A DNA stretch of 64,000 bases, taken from positions 22,014-86,013 of the forward strand of contig CACIKD010000003.1 of assembly GCA_902587145.1 (NCBI GenBank), given 5' to 3'. This DNA is from an uncultured Pelagibacteraceae bacterium (GTDB lineage: Bacteria > Pseudomonadota > Alphaproteobacteria > Pelagibacterales > Pelagibacteraceae). The translations under genes and the position numbers were made by a program. Shown piece after piece: positions 1 to 9,808 of the stretch (position 1 is the first letter of the stretch; every line of letters begins with the position of its first letter). Under the pieces are notes generated by a model. The model ran no database searches. It saw only the letters and a program-made list of their open reading frames with translations, and had not been told where the DNA came from.

Positions 1-625
1 ACCAATGACTTACCTTTTTGCATTTGACTTAGGTGCTGCTTTTACAGCAGGAATGTCAACAGTAATATTTACTTTATTATTTATTGACTTTTTTGATACT
101 GCTGGGACCTTAACTTCTGTTGCAAATGTTGCTGGTAAAGTTGGCAAAGATGGAAAAGTACAAGATATAAATAAAGCCATGCTTTCTGACAGCGTTGGTA
201 CAGTTGCAGGAGCGTTTATGGGAACAACTACTGTCACAAGTTATGTGGAGTCAGGTGCTGGTGTAAAAGCTGGTGGAAGAACAGGAATGACGTCGCTTGT
301 TATAGGTGTGTTATTCTTAGCATGTTTGTTCTTTTCTCCTTTAGCCACTTCTTTACCTAAAGAGATAGATGGTGCCGCGTTGCTATACGTTGCAGTCTTA
401 TTTGTAAGAAACTTAACAGATATAGAGTGGAATGATATTGCTGAGTCAGCGCCTGCGGTTGTGGCTTTTATTGCTATGCCTTTGACTTATTCTATAAGTC
501 ACGGGATCGCTTTAAGCTTTATTGCTTATGCATTAATTAAAATTTTTACAGGAAAATTTAATACTACTTCTCCTGCTATTTGGTTGATAGCTGCGTTAAG
601 TGTTGCAAGTTTTGCTGTTGCTTAA
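1..625 (+). CDS. NCS2-family purine/xanthine-uracil permease, 5' truncated by window edge
   Basis: Translation has FDFFDTAGTLTSVA and TTTVTSYVESGAGVKAGGRTGMTSLV motifs typical of AzgA/PbuG-type NCS2 permeases; ORF probably continues upstream of base 1. Confidence 0.85.
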   Translation, partial: PMTYLFAFDLGAAFTAGMSTVIFTLLFIDFFDTAGTLTSVANVAGKVGKDGKVQDINKAMLSDSVGTVAGAFMGTTTVTSYVESGAGVKAGGRTGMTSLVIGVLFLACLFFSPLATSLPKEIDGAALLYVAVLFVRNLTDIEWNDIAESAPAVVAFIAMPLTYSISHGIALSFIAYALIKIFTGKFNTTSPAIWLIAALSVASFAVA

Positions 626-630
626 ATTAT

Positions 631-656
631 AAAAGGGCTGGGAAACCGGCCCTTTT
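631..656. terminator. Bidirectional rho-independent terminator-like hairpin
   Basis: AAAAGGGCTGG-GAAA-CCGGCCCTTTT: 11-bp stem (one T-G wobble), GAAA tetraloop, A/T tracts on both sides, between two convergent genes. Confidence 0.85.
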
Positions 657-1176
657 AATTTTGACCTTTCTTCAAATCTTCAATTCTTATTTCTTCATAT
701 TTTTCAAATGGTTGTACTATCCAAGGATTATCTTTAAGTTTTTGAGCACAAAAATCTGGCTCAAAAGTTGAGTCAGCTTTTTTCCAAAGAACCGCAGTTT
801 TAATTGATCTAATTTTTCCTTTTAAGGGGGGATATTTTTTTAACCAATCAATACTTTTATTTAGTGTAACTCCAGTGTCTGATAAATCATCACAAAGTAA
901 AATGTTGCCACTCATATCTTGCACAGTAGAACTTAGTTCTCTAGAAAAAATTAATTCTCCTTGTTGATCTTCAATATTTTCTCCTGAATATGACTCTACA
1001 GCTAAATATGCACATTTTAGTTTAAAAACTCTACTTAAGACATCAATTATGGGTGCTCCACCTCTCATTATTCCTATTAATAAGTTAGGTTTAAAACCGC
1101 TATCATGAATCTGTATTGCAAGCTTCTCTACTATTTGATTATACTGTTTCCAATCTATGATTAATTTCTTAGCCAT
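655..1176 (-). CDS. Phosphoribosyltransferase (xanthine/guanine PRTase-like)
   Basis: PRPP motif ILLCDDLSDTGVTL; IGIMRGGAPI. Confidence 0.8.
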   Translation of the reverse strand: MAKKLIIDWKQYNQIVEKLAIQIHDSGFKPNLLIGIMRGGAPIIDVLSRVFKLKCAYLAVESYSGENIEDQQGELIFSRELSSTVQDMSGNILLCDDLSDTGVTLNKSIDWLKKYPPLKGKIRSIKTAVLWKKADSTFEPDFCAQKLKDNPWIVQPFEKYEEIRIEDLKKGQN

Positions 1177-1209
1177 AAAAAAAATTAATTTATTTTAAAG
1201 GAGTTGTAA

Positions 1210-1497
1210 ATGAAAGGTTATGTAGTTTGTGTTTATAAAAGTATTAGTAATGAAGAAAAACTGAAAGAATATGCTGTTAAAGCTAAAGCAGCAGTTGAAA
1301 AATATAAAGGTAAGTTTTTAATAAGAGGAGGGAAGTCCATTAATAATGAGGGTGAAAAATCACCTAGGACAGTTGTAATTGAATTTCCATCTTATAATGA
1401 AGCAAATTCTTTTTACAATTCAAAAGAATATCAAGAAGCTCATTCAATTTTAAAAGGCTATGCCGTAAGGCAACACCAAACGGTAGAGGGTGCCTAA
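1210..1497 (+). CDS. DUF1330-family protein
   Basis: KGKFLIRGGKS...RTVVIEFPSYNEANSFYNSKEYQEA is DUF1330-like. Confidence 0.8.
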   Translation: MKGYVVCVYKSISNEEKLKEYAVKAKAAVEKYKGKFLIRGGKSINNEGEKSPRTVVIEFPSYNEANSFYNSKEYQEAHSILKGYAVRQHQTVEGA

Positions 1498-2120
1498 TAC
1501 TGTATTGGTTCATCGTCTATTGATCTCCAAAGGTACCAGGTAGCAACTGAGCAATAAGGACTGAATTTTTTATAAAGTTTTTTTAAAAAAATTTTTGGTG
1601 GAAAATATTTCTTTTTATAATTATTCGATATTGCTCTCAGCAATCCTATGTCCTGTAAAGGCCAAATATTTGATCTATTAAATGTAAATAGTAATATCAT
1701 TTCTGCTGACCACCTACCTATTTGTCTTAATCTAGATAAATACTCTATGGCCTCCTCATCATTCATATTTTTAATTAAATTTGGATTAAATTCTTTATTT
1801 AAGGTTTTTTTTGCAAGCTCTTTAATTCCTTTAGCTTTTTGTCTGCTCAAACCACAACTTTTAAGACTTGATGTAGATAATTTATTTACAATTTTAGGTT
1901 TTATCTTTCCGTAACATTTTTTTTTAAATTTTAAAAATACAGAGTTTGCTGCCGCAACGCTTATTTGTTGACCAATTATGCTTTTACATAATGAGAAAAA
2001 TACGTCATTTCTTGTTATCAGTGATCCATCTTTATAATTTAAAATTAGTCTAGCCATTACTTTATCTTTTTTAGATAGTATTTTTTTAGCTTTAATCCAA
2101 TACTTCGGTGCTTTATTCAT
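1494..2120 (-). CDS. DNA-3-methyladenine glycosylase (AlkA/HhH-GPD family)
   Basis: SIIGQQISVAAA, LRQIGRWSAEMILLF, PLQDIGL motifs. Confidence 0.85.
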   Translation of the reverse strand: MNKAPKYWIKAKKILSKKDKVMARLILNYKDGSLITRNDVFFSLCKSIIGQQISVAAANSVFLKFKKKCYGKIKPKIVNKLSTSSLKSCGLSRQKAKGIKELAKKTLNKEFNPNLIKNMNDEEAIEYLSRLRQIGRWSAEMILLFTFNRSNIWPLQDIGLLRAISNNYKKKYFPPKIFLKKLYKKFSPYCSVATWYLWRSIDDEPIQY

Positions 2121-2998
2121 GGTCTTGGATTTATAATTTGTTTTTTTAGTTTGTTTTCTCTCATAAAGATTATAAGGGAGCTGGTTATGACTAGTAATGC
2201 ACCGAAAAGTGTTAATAATTTTGGTATTTCACTCCAAATTAAGAAGCCAAACACAATTGCAAAAACTAAACTTAGATATTTTATTGGAGTTACTAATGAT
2301 GCCTCTGCTAATCTGTAGCTTTGAGTAAGCAATAAGTTTGCAACACTTCCACACAAGCCCATTATTATAAAAATTCCTAAATCTATTTTGGTTGGAAAAA
2401 CCCAATCTCCTTTAAAGATAGTTGCCACACCTAATAATGAACATAGCAATGTAAAATAAAACGCAATTCTATAATTCGGTTCAGTTTTAGATAAGGATCT
2501 AACACTTATAGCTACGCAAGCAAAAAAAATGCAAAATATTATCGGTGTGATGTAGTAAAAGTTTAAATCTATAAAAGCTGGCTGTACTATCAATAACATT
2601 CCAATAAAACCTAAAAATACTGCAGACCATCTTTTAATTCCAACTTTCTCAGATAAAAAGAAAATTGATGCAACTGTAACAAATATTGGTCCTCCAAAAG
2701 TTAGGGATACTACATCAGCTAAAGGTAATTCTCTTAAACCAATAAATAATGCGATGATTGCTGCTGCACCAGTAAAAGCACGAAATGCATGTAAACCTGG
2801 TCTAGAAGTTTTATAAAAACTTAACAATTTTTCTCTTGGAATTATAAAAAAAATAGGAATAAAGCCTATAAAAAATCTTAAGAAAAGAACTTGCCCTACT
2901 GGGTAATAATCTAGCCACTTAACACATATATCCATTATAGAAAAGCATATTACGCTGGCCACCATGTACAATACGCCTATTTGATTTTTAGTAAGCAA
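2117..2998 (-). CDS. DMT/EamA-family transporter
   Basis: About ten hydrophobic segments; EamA-like LPLADVVSLTFGGPIFV and EASLVTPIKYLSLVFA. Confidence 0.85.
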   Translation of the reverse strand: MLTKNQIGVLYMVASVICFSIMDICVKWLDYYPVGQVLFLRFFIGFIPIFFIIPREKLLSFYKTSRPGLHAFRAFTGAAAIIALFIGLRELPLADVVSLTFGGPIFVTVASIFFLSEKVGIKRWSAVFLGFIGMLLIVQPAFIDLNFYYITPIIFCIFFACVAISVRSLSKTEPNYRIAFYFTLLCSLLGVATIFKGDWVFPTKIDLGIFIIMGLCGSVANLLLTQSYRLAEASLVTPIKYLSLVFAIVFGFLIWSEIPKLLTLFGALLVITSSLIIFMRENKLKKQIINPRP

Positions 2999-3037
2999 TT
3001 TATTATCCTCAATACTTCATAACATATAAAATTACTT

Positions 3038-3487
3038 ATGCAAAAATGTTACTTAGCAATGGGATGTTTCTGGAAACCTGAAGAGCAATTTAAAACTCAA
3101 AAAGGCATAATAGGTACCGAGGTAGGATATGCTGGGGGTTATAAGTCGAGAGTAACCTATGAAGAAGTTTGCCAAGGTAACACTGGTCACGCAGAAATTG
3201 TAAAACTTTCGTTTGACGAAAACATTATATCCTATGAAAAAATTTTAGAGCTATTTTTTAAATTGCATGACCCAACTCAAAAAGATATGCAATTTCCAGA
3301 TGTGGGAACTCAATATAGAAGTGAAATATTTTACGAAAATGAACAACAAAAAGAAATAGCAAAAAAAGTTAAAGAAAAATTTAATAAAGTATTTAATAAT
3401 AAAATTGAAACAAATATTTCTCCGATAAAAAACTATTGTAAAGCAGAGGAATATCATCAAAAATATATTGAAAAAACCCGAAGATGA
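3038..3487 (+). CDS. msrA: Peptide-methionine (S)-S-oxide reductase
   Basis: MGCFWKPEE active site, GYAGG, GHAE, HDPTQ, GTQYRSEIF, AEEYHQKY. Confidence 0.93.
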   Translation: MQKCYLAMGCFWKPEEQFKTQKGIIGTEVGYAGGYKSRVTYEEVCQGNTGHAEIVKLSFDENIISYEKILELFFKLHDPTQKDMQFPDVGTQYRSEIFYENEQQKEIAKKVKEKFNKVFNNKIETNISPIKNYCKAEEYHQKYIEKTRR

Positions 3488-4299
3488 GTCCTTTAAAATC
3501 TACCAACTGGCTAGAGGAAAATATCAATAAAGTAAAAATTTTAGATGCCACTTGGCATATGCCTAATTCAAATCGAAATGCATTAGGAGAGTATAAAAAA
3601 AATCACATAAAAAGTTCAATTTTTTTTGATTTAGATGAAAATTCAAATCAAAATATTCCCTTGCCTCATATGCTGCCAGTCTCTCAAGATTGGGAAAAAA
3701 TAGTTTCTAGATTAGGTATTAAAAATGATGATCATATTATTATCTACGATAATTCTGAAGTACTAAGTGCAAGTAGATGCTGGTTTACATTTTTATATTT
3801 TGGACATGATATTAATTTGGTCTCAGTCTTAGATGGTGGATTAAAAAAATGGAAATTAGAAAATAGACCATTATCAAATGAAAAAGTTAGTATAATAGAA
3901 ACTAAATATAAAGCTAAAGTAAAAAATGATTTAGTAATCAATTTTAATCAAGTCAAAAACAATATCAAAGAAAAAAAATTTTGTTTAGTTGATGCTAGAG
4001 GAGAAGATAGATTTAAAGGATTGGTAGAAGAGCCAAGAAAAAATTTAAAGAAAGGAAATGTTAAAGGATCAAAAAACCTCCCGTTCTCAAAAATAATAAA
4101 TTCTGAAAACAATACCTTTAAAAAAAAAGCAGAATTAGAGAAAATATTCGTAAATCACGGTATAAATCCAAATGAAAAATTAGCTTTTAGCTGCGGAAGT
4201 GGTATAACGGCCTGTGTCTTAGGTCTGGCAAGTACTGTCGTTAATAATAAATTACCGGTTATATATGATGGTTCTTGGGCAGAGTACGGGCTCAAATAA
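3484..4299 (+). CDS. sseA: Thiosulfate/3-mercaptopyruvate sulfurtransferase (two rhodanese domains)
   Basis: CGSGITACV active site, VDARGEDRFKG; overlaps msrA stop by 4 bp. Confidence 0.88.
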   Translation: MSPLKSTNWLEENINKVKILDATWHMPNSNRNALGEYKKNHIKSSIFFDLDENSNQNIPLPHMLPVSQDWEKIVSRLGIKNDDHIIIYDNSEVLSASRCWFTFLYFGHDINLVSVLDGGLKKWKLENRPLSNEKVSIIETKYKAKVKNDLVINFNQVKNNIKEKKFCLVDARGEDRFKGLVEEPRKNLKKGNVKGSKNLPFSKIINSENNTFKKKAELEKIFVNHGINPNEKLAFSCGSGITACVLGLASTVVNNKLPVIYDGSWAEYGLK

Positions 4300-4301
4300 A
4301 A

Positions 4302-5174
4302 ATGAAAACATCAACTAAAATAAAAACTTTTATTATTATATTTATAATTGTTATTACAATTGTAATAACCGCAAGACATTTTATAGGATTACACTTTAAA
4401 AAAAAATTTAGTGTAAGACCAGCGCCGGGCGTAATAGTTAAAGAGGTTGAGAAATCGCAATTTTATAAAAGTATTGAAACCTTTGGTACTGCAATAGCTC
4501 AAAATTCTAAAACTTACAGAATTAAAAAAGATAATGTTGTAGGAAACTTAAGAATAGAAAATAGATTTGTTAAAAAAGGGGAAATCATAGCTGCTTTAAA
4601 AGATAGCAATAATATTATTGCAGATTTTGCAGGCAAACTTGGTAAAAGGGAAATAGCTCAGGGTGTACTAGGATCAGATAGTTTAATTATTACTCTTGAT
4701 GATTTAAAAAAAATTGTAATAGATATTAAAATTCCAGAAAGTTATGTAGGAATTTTAAAACCAGGTCTAAAAGCAGAGATATCCAGCTCAGCTTTTTCTG
4801 GAAAAATTTTTAGAGGAAAAGTGTCCTCTATTAGTTCAAGAATTGATCCTTCGACAAGATCGATTTTAGCCAGAATTTCTGTAAATAACAAAAACTTTGA
4901 AATAATTCCTGGGCAGTTGATGACCGTAAAAATAATTTATAATGAAATTAATCAAATAGGGGTTCCTGAAAGTGCAGTGACAATTCAGGGTAACACCTCT
5001 TTCGTCTATATTGTTAAAAACAATACTGCTGAAAAAAGGGATATTAAAATTGGAAATAGAAATTTTGGAAAAGTATCTGTTCTTTCAGGAATAAAGGAAG
5101 GTGACGTGGTGATTTCTGAAGGAGTTTCTAAAGTACGAAATAAAACAAAAGTAAAAATTATTAATAATAAATAA
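4302..5174 (+). CDS. RND efflux periplasmic adaptor (HlyD/AcrA family)
   Basis: N-terminal TM plus FSGKVSSISSRIDPSTRSILARISVNN and GIKEGDVVISEG; start moved from the listed ORF start 4275 to the in-frame ATG at 4302, just after the upstream stop. Confidence 0.85.
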   Translation: MKTSTKIKTFIIIFIIVITIVITARHFIGLHFKKKFSVRPAPGVIVKEVEKSQFYKSIETFGTAIAQNSKTYRIKKDNVVGNLRIENRFVKKGEIIAALKDSNNIIADFAGKLGKREIAQGVLGSDSLIITLDDLKKIVIDIKIPESYVGILKPGLKAEISSSAFSGKIFRGKVSSISSRIDPSTRSILARISVNNKNFEIIPGQLMTVKIIYNEINQIGVPESAVTIQGNTSFVYIVKNNTAEKRDIKIGNRNFGKVSVLSGIKEGDVVISEGVSKVRNKTKVKIINNK

Positions 5175-5178
5175 TAAA

Positions 5179-8100
5179 ATGTTTTTAACCGATTTATCAA
5201 TAAAAAGACCTGTTGTTGCATCTGTGATGAGCTTAGTTTTAGTTATCTTTGGTCTTTTTACTTTTAATGAAATACCAACAGATGAGCTACCAGATGTTCA
5301 GCCTCCTGTTGTCACTATTCAAACAGAGTATAAAGGTGCATCTGCAGAAATTATTGATACTCAGATAACCCAAAGAATAGAAGATTTTGTCGGAGGAACG
5401 CCTGGATTAGAAACTATAGACTCTTTTAGTGAAGATGAAAGCTCTAGAATTACCCTTACATTTGAAAACAATCTAGATTTAGACGATGTGGCTAACGATG
5501 TTAGAAGTTCAGTTGCAAGAGTACTGGACAATCTTCCTGATGGTGCTGAACAACCCGAAATTTTTAAACAAAGCGCTGGAATGAGAACAACAATGTGGTT
5601 GTCTTTTAATTCTGATACTATGACAGATTTAGAATTAACTGATTATGCTGATAGATACTTAACTGATTTATTTTCAACTGTAGAGGGGGTGGGTAGAGTT
5701 CGTTTAGGAGGAGAGAGAGAACTTTCCTTAAGAGTGTGGCTTGACCCGATAGCTCTTGCGGCCAGAGATTTGACAACACAAGAAGTTGAGTCAGTTTTAA
5801 GAAAAGAAAATGTTGAGTTTCCTGCAGGAAGAATTGAATCTAAAGATGTTGATTTAACTATTAAATTAGATAAGGCATATGAAAATTTAGAAAGTTATAA
5901 AAAACTACCGCTTAAAAGAGCAAGAGATGGATCAATTATAACACTTTCAGACGTTGCAAGAGTTGAGCTCGGAGCAGAGTCAACCAGAACACTATTTAAA
6001 GGAAACGGTAAACAAGTGGTTGGAATTGGTATTTATCAACAATCAGATGCAAACACCATCAAAGTTGCAAATGGAATTAAAAATAAAATTAAAGAAGTTA
6101 GACCGGGATTACCTCCTGGAACATCATTAGAAGTTTCTTTCGACAGAAGTAATTACATAAAGGCTGCGATAAAGGAAGTTTATAAAACTTTATTTATTGC
6201 TTTAATATTGGTAACAATTATAATTTATTTATTCTTAGGTAATATCAGAGCATTAATAGTTCCTCTAATTGCTTTGCCGGTCTCTTTAATTTCTACTTTT
6301 TTGTCAATATATTTTTTTGATTTTTCAATAAATCTATTTACCTTAATGGCATTAGTCTTAGCGATAGGAATTGTTGTTGACGACGCCATAGTAATGCTTG
6401 AAAATATTGTACGAAGAATAGAGTTAGGAGATACACCACTTGTTGCAGCATATAAAGGGGCGAAGCAAGTTTCTTTTGCAATTATTGCTACTACAGTAGT
6501 ATTGGTTGCAGTATTTATTCCGCTTATTTTTATTAAAGGTATTACTGGTGTATTATTTACACAAACAGCAATTACTTTAGCTTCAGCTGTAGTTATATCA
6601 AGTTTCGTAGCACTTTCTTTAAGTCCAATGATAGGTAGTAAAGTTCTTAAGAAAAATATGAATAAATCAAAAATTGTAATTAAATTTGAAAAATTTTTAA
6701 AGAACATTACATTAGTTTACAAACAATCACTAATTAGTTGGGTAAGAAAAAGAAAAATTATAATTTCTTTTTTAGCAATTGTATTATCTCTAACGGTTTT
6801 TTTATTTAGTTATGCTCCAAAAGAACTAATTGCACCTGAAGACAGAGGTGCATTTTTTGTAATAGTGAAGGCCCCTCAAGGTTCAGGGTTTAATTTTACA
6901 AAATCTAAAGCAGAAGATATTGAAAATCTTTTATTGCCCAATGTTGGTAAAGGTGAATATAGGAAATTAATATTGCGAGTACCAGGGTTCGGAAAATCAG
7001 CAAAACAAGTAAATAGTGGTTTCATAATAGTACTTTTGGAACCATGGGGTAAAAGAGATCGTCATGGAGTTAAAATAATGAGAGAGTCTTTTGGAAAAAT
7101 TTCTAAAGTGCCAGGAGTGCTTGCTTTTCCAATAATGCCTCAAGGTATTAGAACCGGTGGTGTAGAAAGTCCTGTTCAATTTGTAATCCTAGGTAATACA
7201 TATGACCAATTAATAGAATGGAAAAATGTTATTAAAAAAGAAGCTAGAAAGAATCCAGGACTTACATCAATACAAGATGATTTCGATTTAAATAAACCAC
7301 AACTTAATGTTCAAATTGATCAAAAAAAAGCTGCTGATTTAGGTGTTTCTACAGAGGATATAGGGAGAACAATTGAAACTATTTTTGGTTCTAAAAGAGT
7401 TACAAATTTTACTAGAGATGGAAAAGAATACTCCATTATTCTTCAGGGTGATATAAAAGATAGACAAGAGCCAGATAGTATTAGTAAAGTTTTTGTAAGA
7501 TCTAATAATAACGGAAAACTTGTATCAGTCTCTAATTTAATTAGGTATGATGAAGAAGGTCAGTCGCCTTTCTTAGCAAGATATAACAGACAAAAAGCAG
7601 TAACAATTTCAGCAAGATTAGTTGGCGACTACTCTTTAGATGAGGCCTTGAATTTTTTAGTCAAAGTTGTTGAAGAAAATACTCCTAAGGCAAAAATTGC
7701 TTACAAAGGGGAAAGTGAAGAGTATAAAAAAACCAATACAGAATTATATATCATATTTGTATTGGCTTTAGTCACAGCGTATTTAGCGATGAGTGCTCAA
7801 TTTGAGAGCTGGAAACATCCCCTTACTATAATGCTAACAGTTCCACTGGCAATACTTGGAGGTTTGTTAGGAATATTGGTTGTTGGCTCCTCTTTAAATA
7901 TTTATAGTCAAATTGCTTTAATAATATTAATTGGCTTGTCAGCAAAAAATGGAATCTTAATTGTAGAATTTGCAAATCAGCTGAGAAAAGAAGGAAAAAA
8001 TATAGAGACATCAATAATAGAGGCTGCATCCATAAGACTCAGACCTATTTTAATGACAAGTCTTTCAACTATTATTGGGGTGCTTCCTCTAATACTTGGC

Positions 8101-8274
8101 TCTGGGCCAGGAGCAGCAAGCAGACTGACTGTTGGAATAACTATCTTCGGTGGAATGCTTTTTTCAACTTTTTTTACTCTATATGTAATTCCAACAATTT
8201 ACTCTATTATTGGAAAGAACACTCAAAGAATTGATGCTGTTGAAATTGAATTAAATAGACAGCTTAAAAAATAA
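5179..8274 (+). CDS. RND efflux transporter permease (AcrB/MexF-like)
   Basis: 1031 aa; LSIKRPVVASVMS, GIVVDDAIVMLENIVRRIE, LTVPLAILGGLLGI, AASIRLRPILMTSLSTIIGVLPL. Confidence 0.95.
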   Translation: MFLTDLSIKRPVVASVMSLVLVIFGLFTFNEIPTDELPDVQPPVVTIQTEYKGASAEIIDTQITQRIEDFVGGTPGLETIDSFSEDESSRITLTFENNLDLDDVANDVRSSVARVLDNLPDGAEQPEIFKQSAGMRTTMWLSFNSDTMTDLELTDYADRYLTDLFSTVEGVGRVRLGGERELSLRVWLDPIALAARDLTTQEVESVLRKENVEFPAGRIESKDVDLTIKLDKAYENLESYKKLPLKRARDGSIITLSDVARVELGAESTRTLFKGNGKQVVGIGIYQQSDANTIKVANGIKNKIKEVRPGLPPGTSLEVSFDRSNYIKAAIKEVYKTLFIALILVTIIIYLFLGNIRALIVPLIALPVSLISTFLSIYFFDFSINLFTLMALVLAIGIVVDDAIVMLENIVRRIELGDTPLVAAYKGAKQVSFAIIATTVVLVAVFIPLIFIKGITGVLFTQTAITLASAVVISSFVALSLSPMIGSKVLKKNMNKSKIVIKFEKFLKNITLVYKQSLISWVRKRKIIISFLAIVLSLTVFLFSYAPKELIAPEDRGAFFVIVKAPQGSGFNFTKSKAEDIENLLLPNVGKGEYRKLILRVPGFGKSAKQVNSGFIIVLLEPWGKRDRHGVKIMRESFGKISKVPGVLAFPIMPQGIRTGGVESPVQFVILGNTYDQLIEWKNVIKKEARKNPGLTSIQDDFDLNKPQLNVQIDQKKAADLGVSTEDIGRTIETIFGSKRVTNFTRDGKEYSIILQGDIKDRQEPDSISKVFVRSNNNGKLVSVSNLIRYDEEGQSPFLARYNRQKAVTISARLVGDYSLDEALNFLVKVVEENTPKAKIAYKGESEEYKKTNTELYIIFVLALVTAYLAMSAQFESWKHPLTIMLTVPLAILGGLLGILVVGSSLNIYSQIALIILIGLSAKNGILIVEFANQLRKEGKNIETSIIEAASIRLRPILMTSLSTIIGVLPLILGSGPGAASRLTVGITIFGGMLFSTFFTLYVIPTIYSIIGKNTQRIDAVEIELNRQLKK

Positions 8275-8860
8275 TATACTTATTTTTATCTAAGTTTTTT
8301 TTACAAATGGTTAATTGTTTTCTATATTTTGAAGACATTTCTTTAACCGACTTAGCGTAAATGATAGCTTTTTTATCTTTTGAATAATTTTTGTAATCAC
8401 CCCAACCTTTGTAGTAAGCTAAGTATTGTCTGTATGCGTCTTTTTTTGAAATCTTTAATATTTTGTTAGTTTTATTTACATACCAACCAATAAAATCAAC
8501 TGAGTCTTTAAATCTAGCTCTTGTCGCTAAAGGATTTTTGGTCTCTCTTTTATATTGTTCCCAAGTTCCTTTTACAGCTTGTGAATATCCAAATGAGGAC
8601 GAAGGTCTTTTAAAAGGGATAACCTTGAAAAGTTTTTTTCGTGGAGGCTTGGCTAACCAATTAAAATCACTTTCCTTTTTTACAAAAGCTAGTTGTAGAT
8701 GTATTGGAGCACCCCATTTTTCATAGGCGGCTCTAGCATGTTTATACCAAAGATATCTTTCTTCAAAAATTGCACAGCTATTTTGAGTGTTTTTTGGAAT
8801 TGAAGAACATGCTGTAAAAATTAAAAATAGAAATATAAATAAATTTTTATTATGAATCAC
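8264..8860 (-). CDS. Transglycosylase SLT-domain lipoprotein
   Basis: Lipobox LIFTACSS; HLQLAFVKKESDFNW, SSFGYSQAVKGTWEQY. Confidence 0.75.
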   Translation of the reverse strand: MIHNKNLFIFLFLIFTACSSIPKNTQNSCAIFEERYLWYKHARAAYEKWGAPIHLQLAFVKKESDFNWLAKPPRKKLFKVIPFKRPSSSFGYSQAVKGTWEQYKRETKNPLATRARFKDSVDFIGWYVNKTNKILKISKKDAYRQYLAYYKGWGDYKNYSKDKKAIIYAKSVKEMSSKYRKQLTICKKNLDKNKYIIF

Positions 8861-8880
8861 TAACCAATTTATACTAAAAA

Positions 8881-9372
8881 TTAATTAAGCTTTCTCCATT
8901 TTTCTGGATACAAAAATTTACCTTGCCATAAACCCAGCTTGTTTTCCTTAGCAAAATCTTCATCAGGTATATATTCTTTTGAATACCGTCTATAAGCTAC
9001 TGCTTGACCATTTCTTACCATCCATCTATTAAGATTTATTTTTTCTTTAAAACACACGGCTAAATATCTTTCGTATCTATCTTTAGAAGATGAAATACAT
9101 TTAATCTTTGATCTATCAACTTTTTTCTTAAGGTTTTCTCTTGAAACTTTTCCACAATTATAATCTTTATAAAACGTAAATCCGATAATTGATGAAATTT
9201 TAAGTTTCTCTTTTTTGCATTTTTGCCTAATTTCTGGAGCATCAATTCCCTCAAGCCTAATTTTGTATTCATTAATATGAACAGTGTCACCATCGACTAT
9301 TTTTGGAATTCCAATTATTTCTTCGGCTATGATATTAGAAGTAAGTATTAAAAATAAAATTACTATTCGCAT
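8881..9372 (-). CDS. Thermonuclease (SNase)-family protein
   Basis: VDGDTVHINEYKIRLEGIDAPE, DRYERYLAVCF, NRWMVRNGQAVAYRRYS; signal peptide. Confidence 0.88.
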   Translation of the reverse strand: MRIVILFLILTSNIIAEEIIGIPKIVDGDTVHINEYKIRLEGIDAPEIRQKCKKEKLKISSIIGFTFYKDYNCGKVSRENLKKKVDRSKIKCISSSKDRYERYLAVCFKEKINLNRWMVRNGQAVAYRRYSKEYIPDEDFAKENKLGLWQGKFLYPEKWRKLN

Positions 9373-9375
9373 AGC

Positions 9376-9768
9376 CTAATTTTTAAATTTTTTAATAATT
9401 TTAAAAATAAAAAAGGCAAATATAACCCCTAAGCTGTTAGCAAGCAAATCATTTAGTTCGAAAGCTCTATTTGGAATTATTAGATGTAACAATTCAAATA
9501 TTATTGAAACTAAAAATAAAAAAGTGAAACTAAAGATTATTTTTTTATACTTGAAGTAGGTAATAAAACCAAGAATGCTCAAACAAAAAAAGAATATCAG
9601 ATGGTTAATTGAGGTACCGATTGGATTAGAAATTAGTTTAGGTTGTTTGCCAAGATCTCCGTATAGAAAAAAACCAAATAGACTACCTGGAAACAGGTAT
9701 AAAAGTAATAATGTTATTAAAGATAAGTAGTATGTATATTTAATTATTTCAAATATAGTATTTTTCAT
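9376..9768 (-). CDS. VanZ-like membrane protein
   Basis: Hydrophobic protein ending NRAFELNDLLANSLGVIFAFFIF; start set at internal ATG (MKNTIFEIIKY) rather than ORF start 9816, which overlaps gpmA. Confidence 0.7.
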   Translation of the reverse strand: MKNTIFEIIKYTYYLSLITLLLLYLFPGSLFGFFLYGDLGKQPKLISNPIGTSINHLIFFFCLSILGFITYFKYKKIIFSFTFLFLVSIIFELLHLIIPNRAFELNDLLANSLGVIFAFFIFKIIKKFKN

Positions 9769-9808
9769 TTTGATCTTATTATAGTACAAAATAATTAAAT
9801 TAACTATT

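Noticed and set aside
5006-5221. 71-aa antisense ORF at the adaptor/RND junction
   Set aside because: Shadow ORF of two supported genes
6225-6707. 160-aa antisense ORF inside the RND permease gene
   Set aside because: Opposes a clearly conserved transporter; low-complexity translation typical of shadow ORFs in AT-rich DNA
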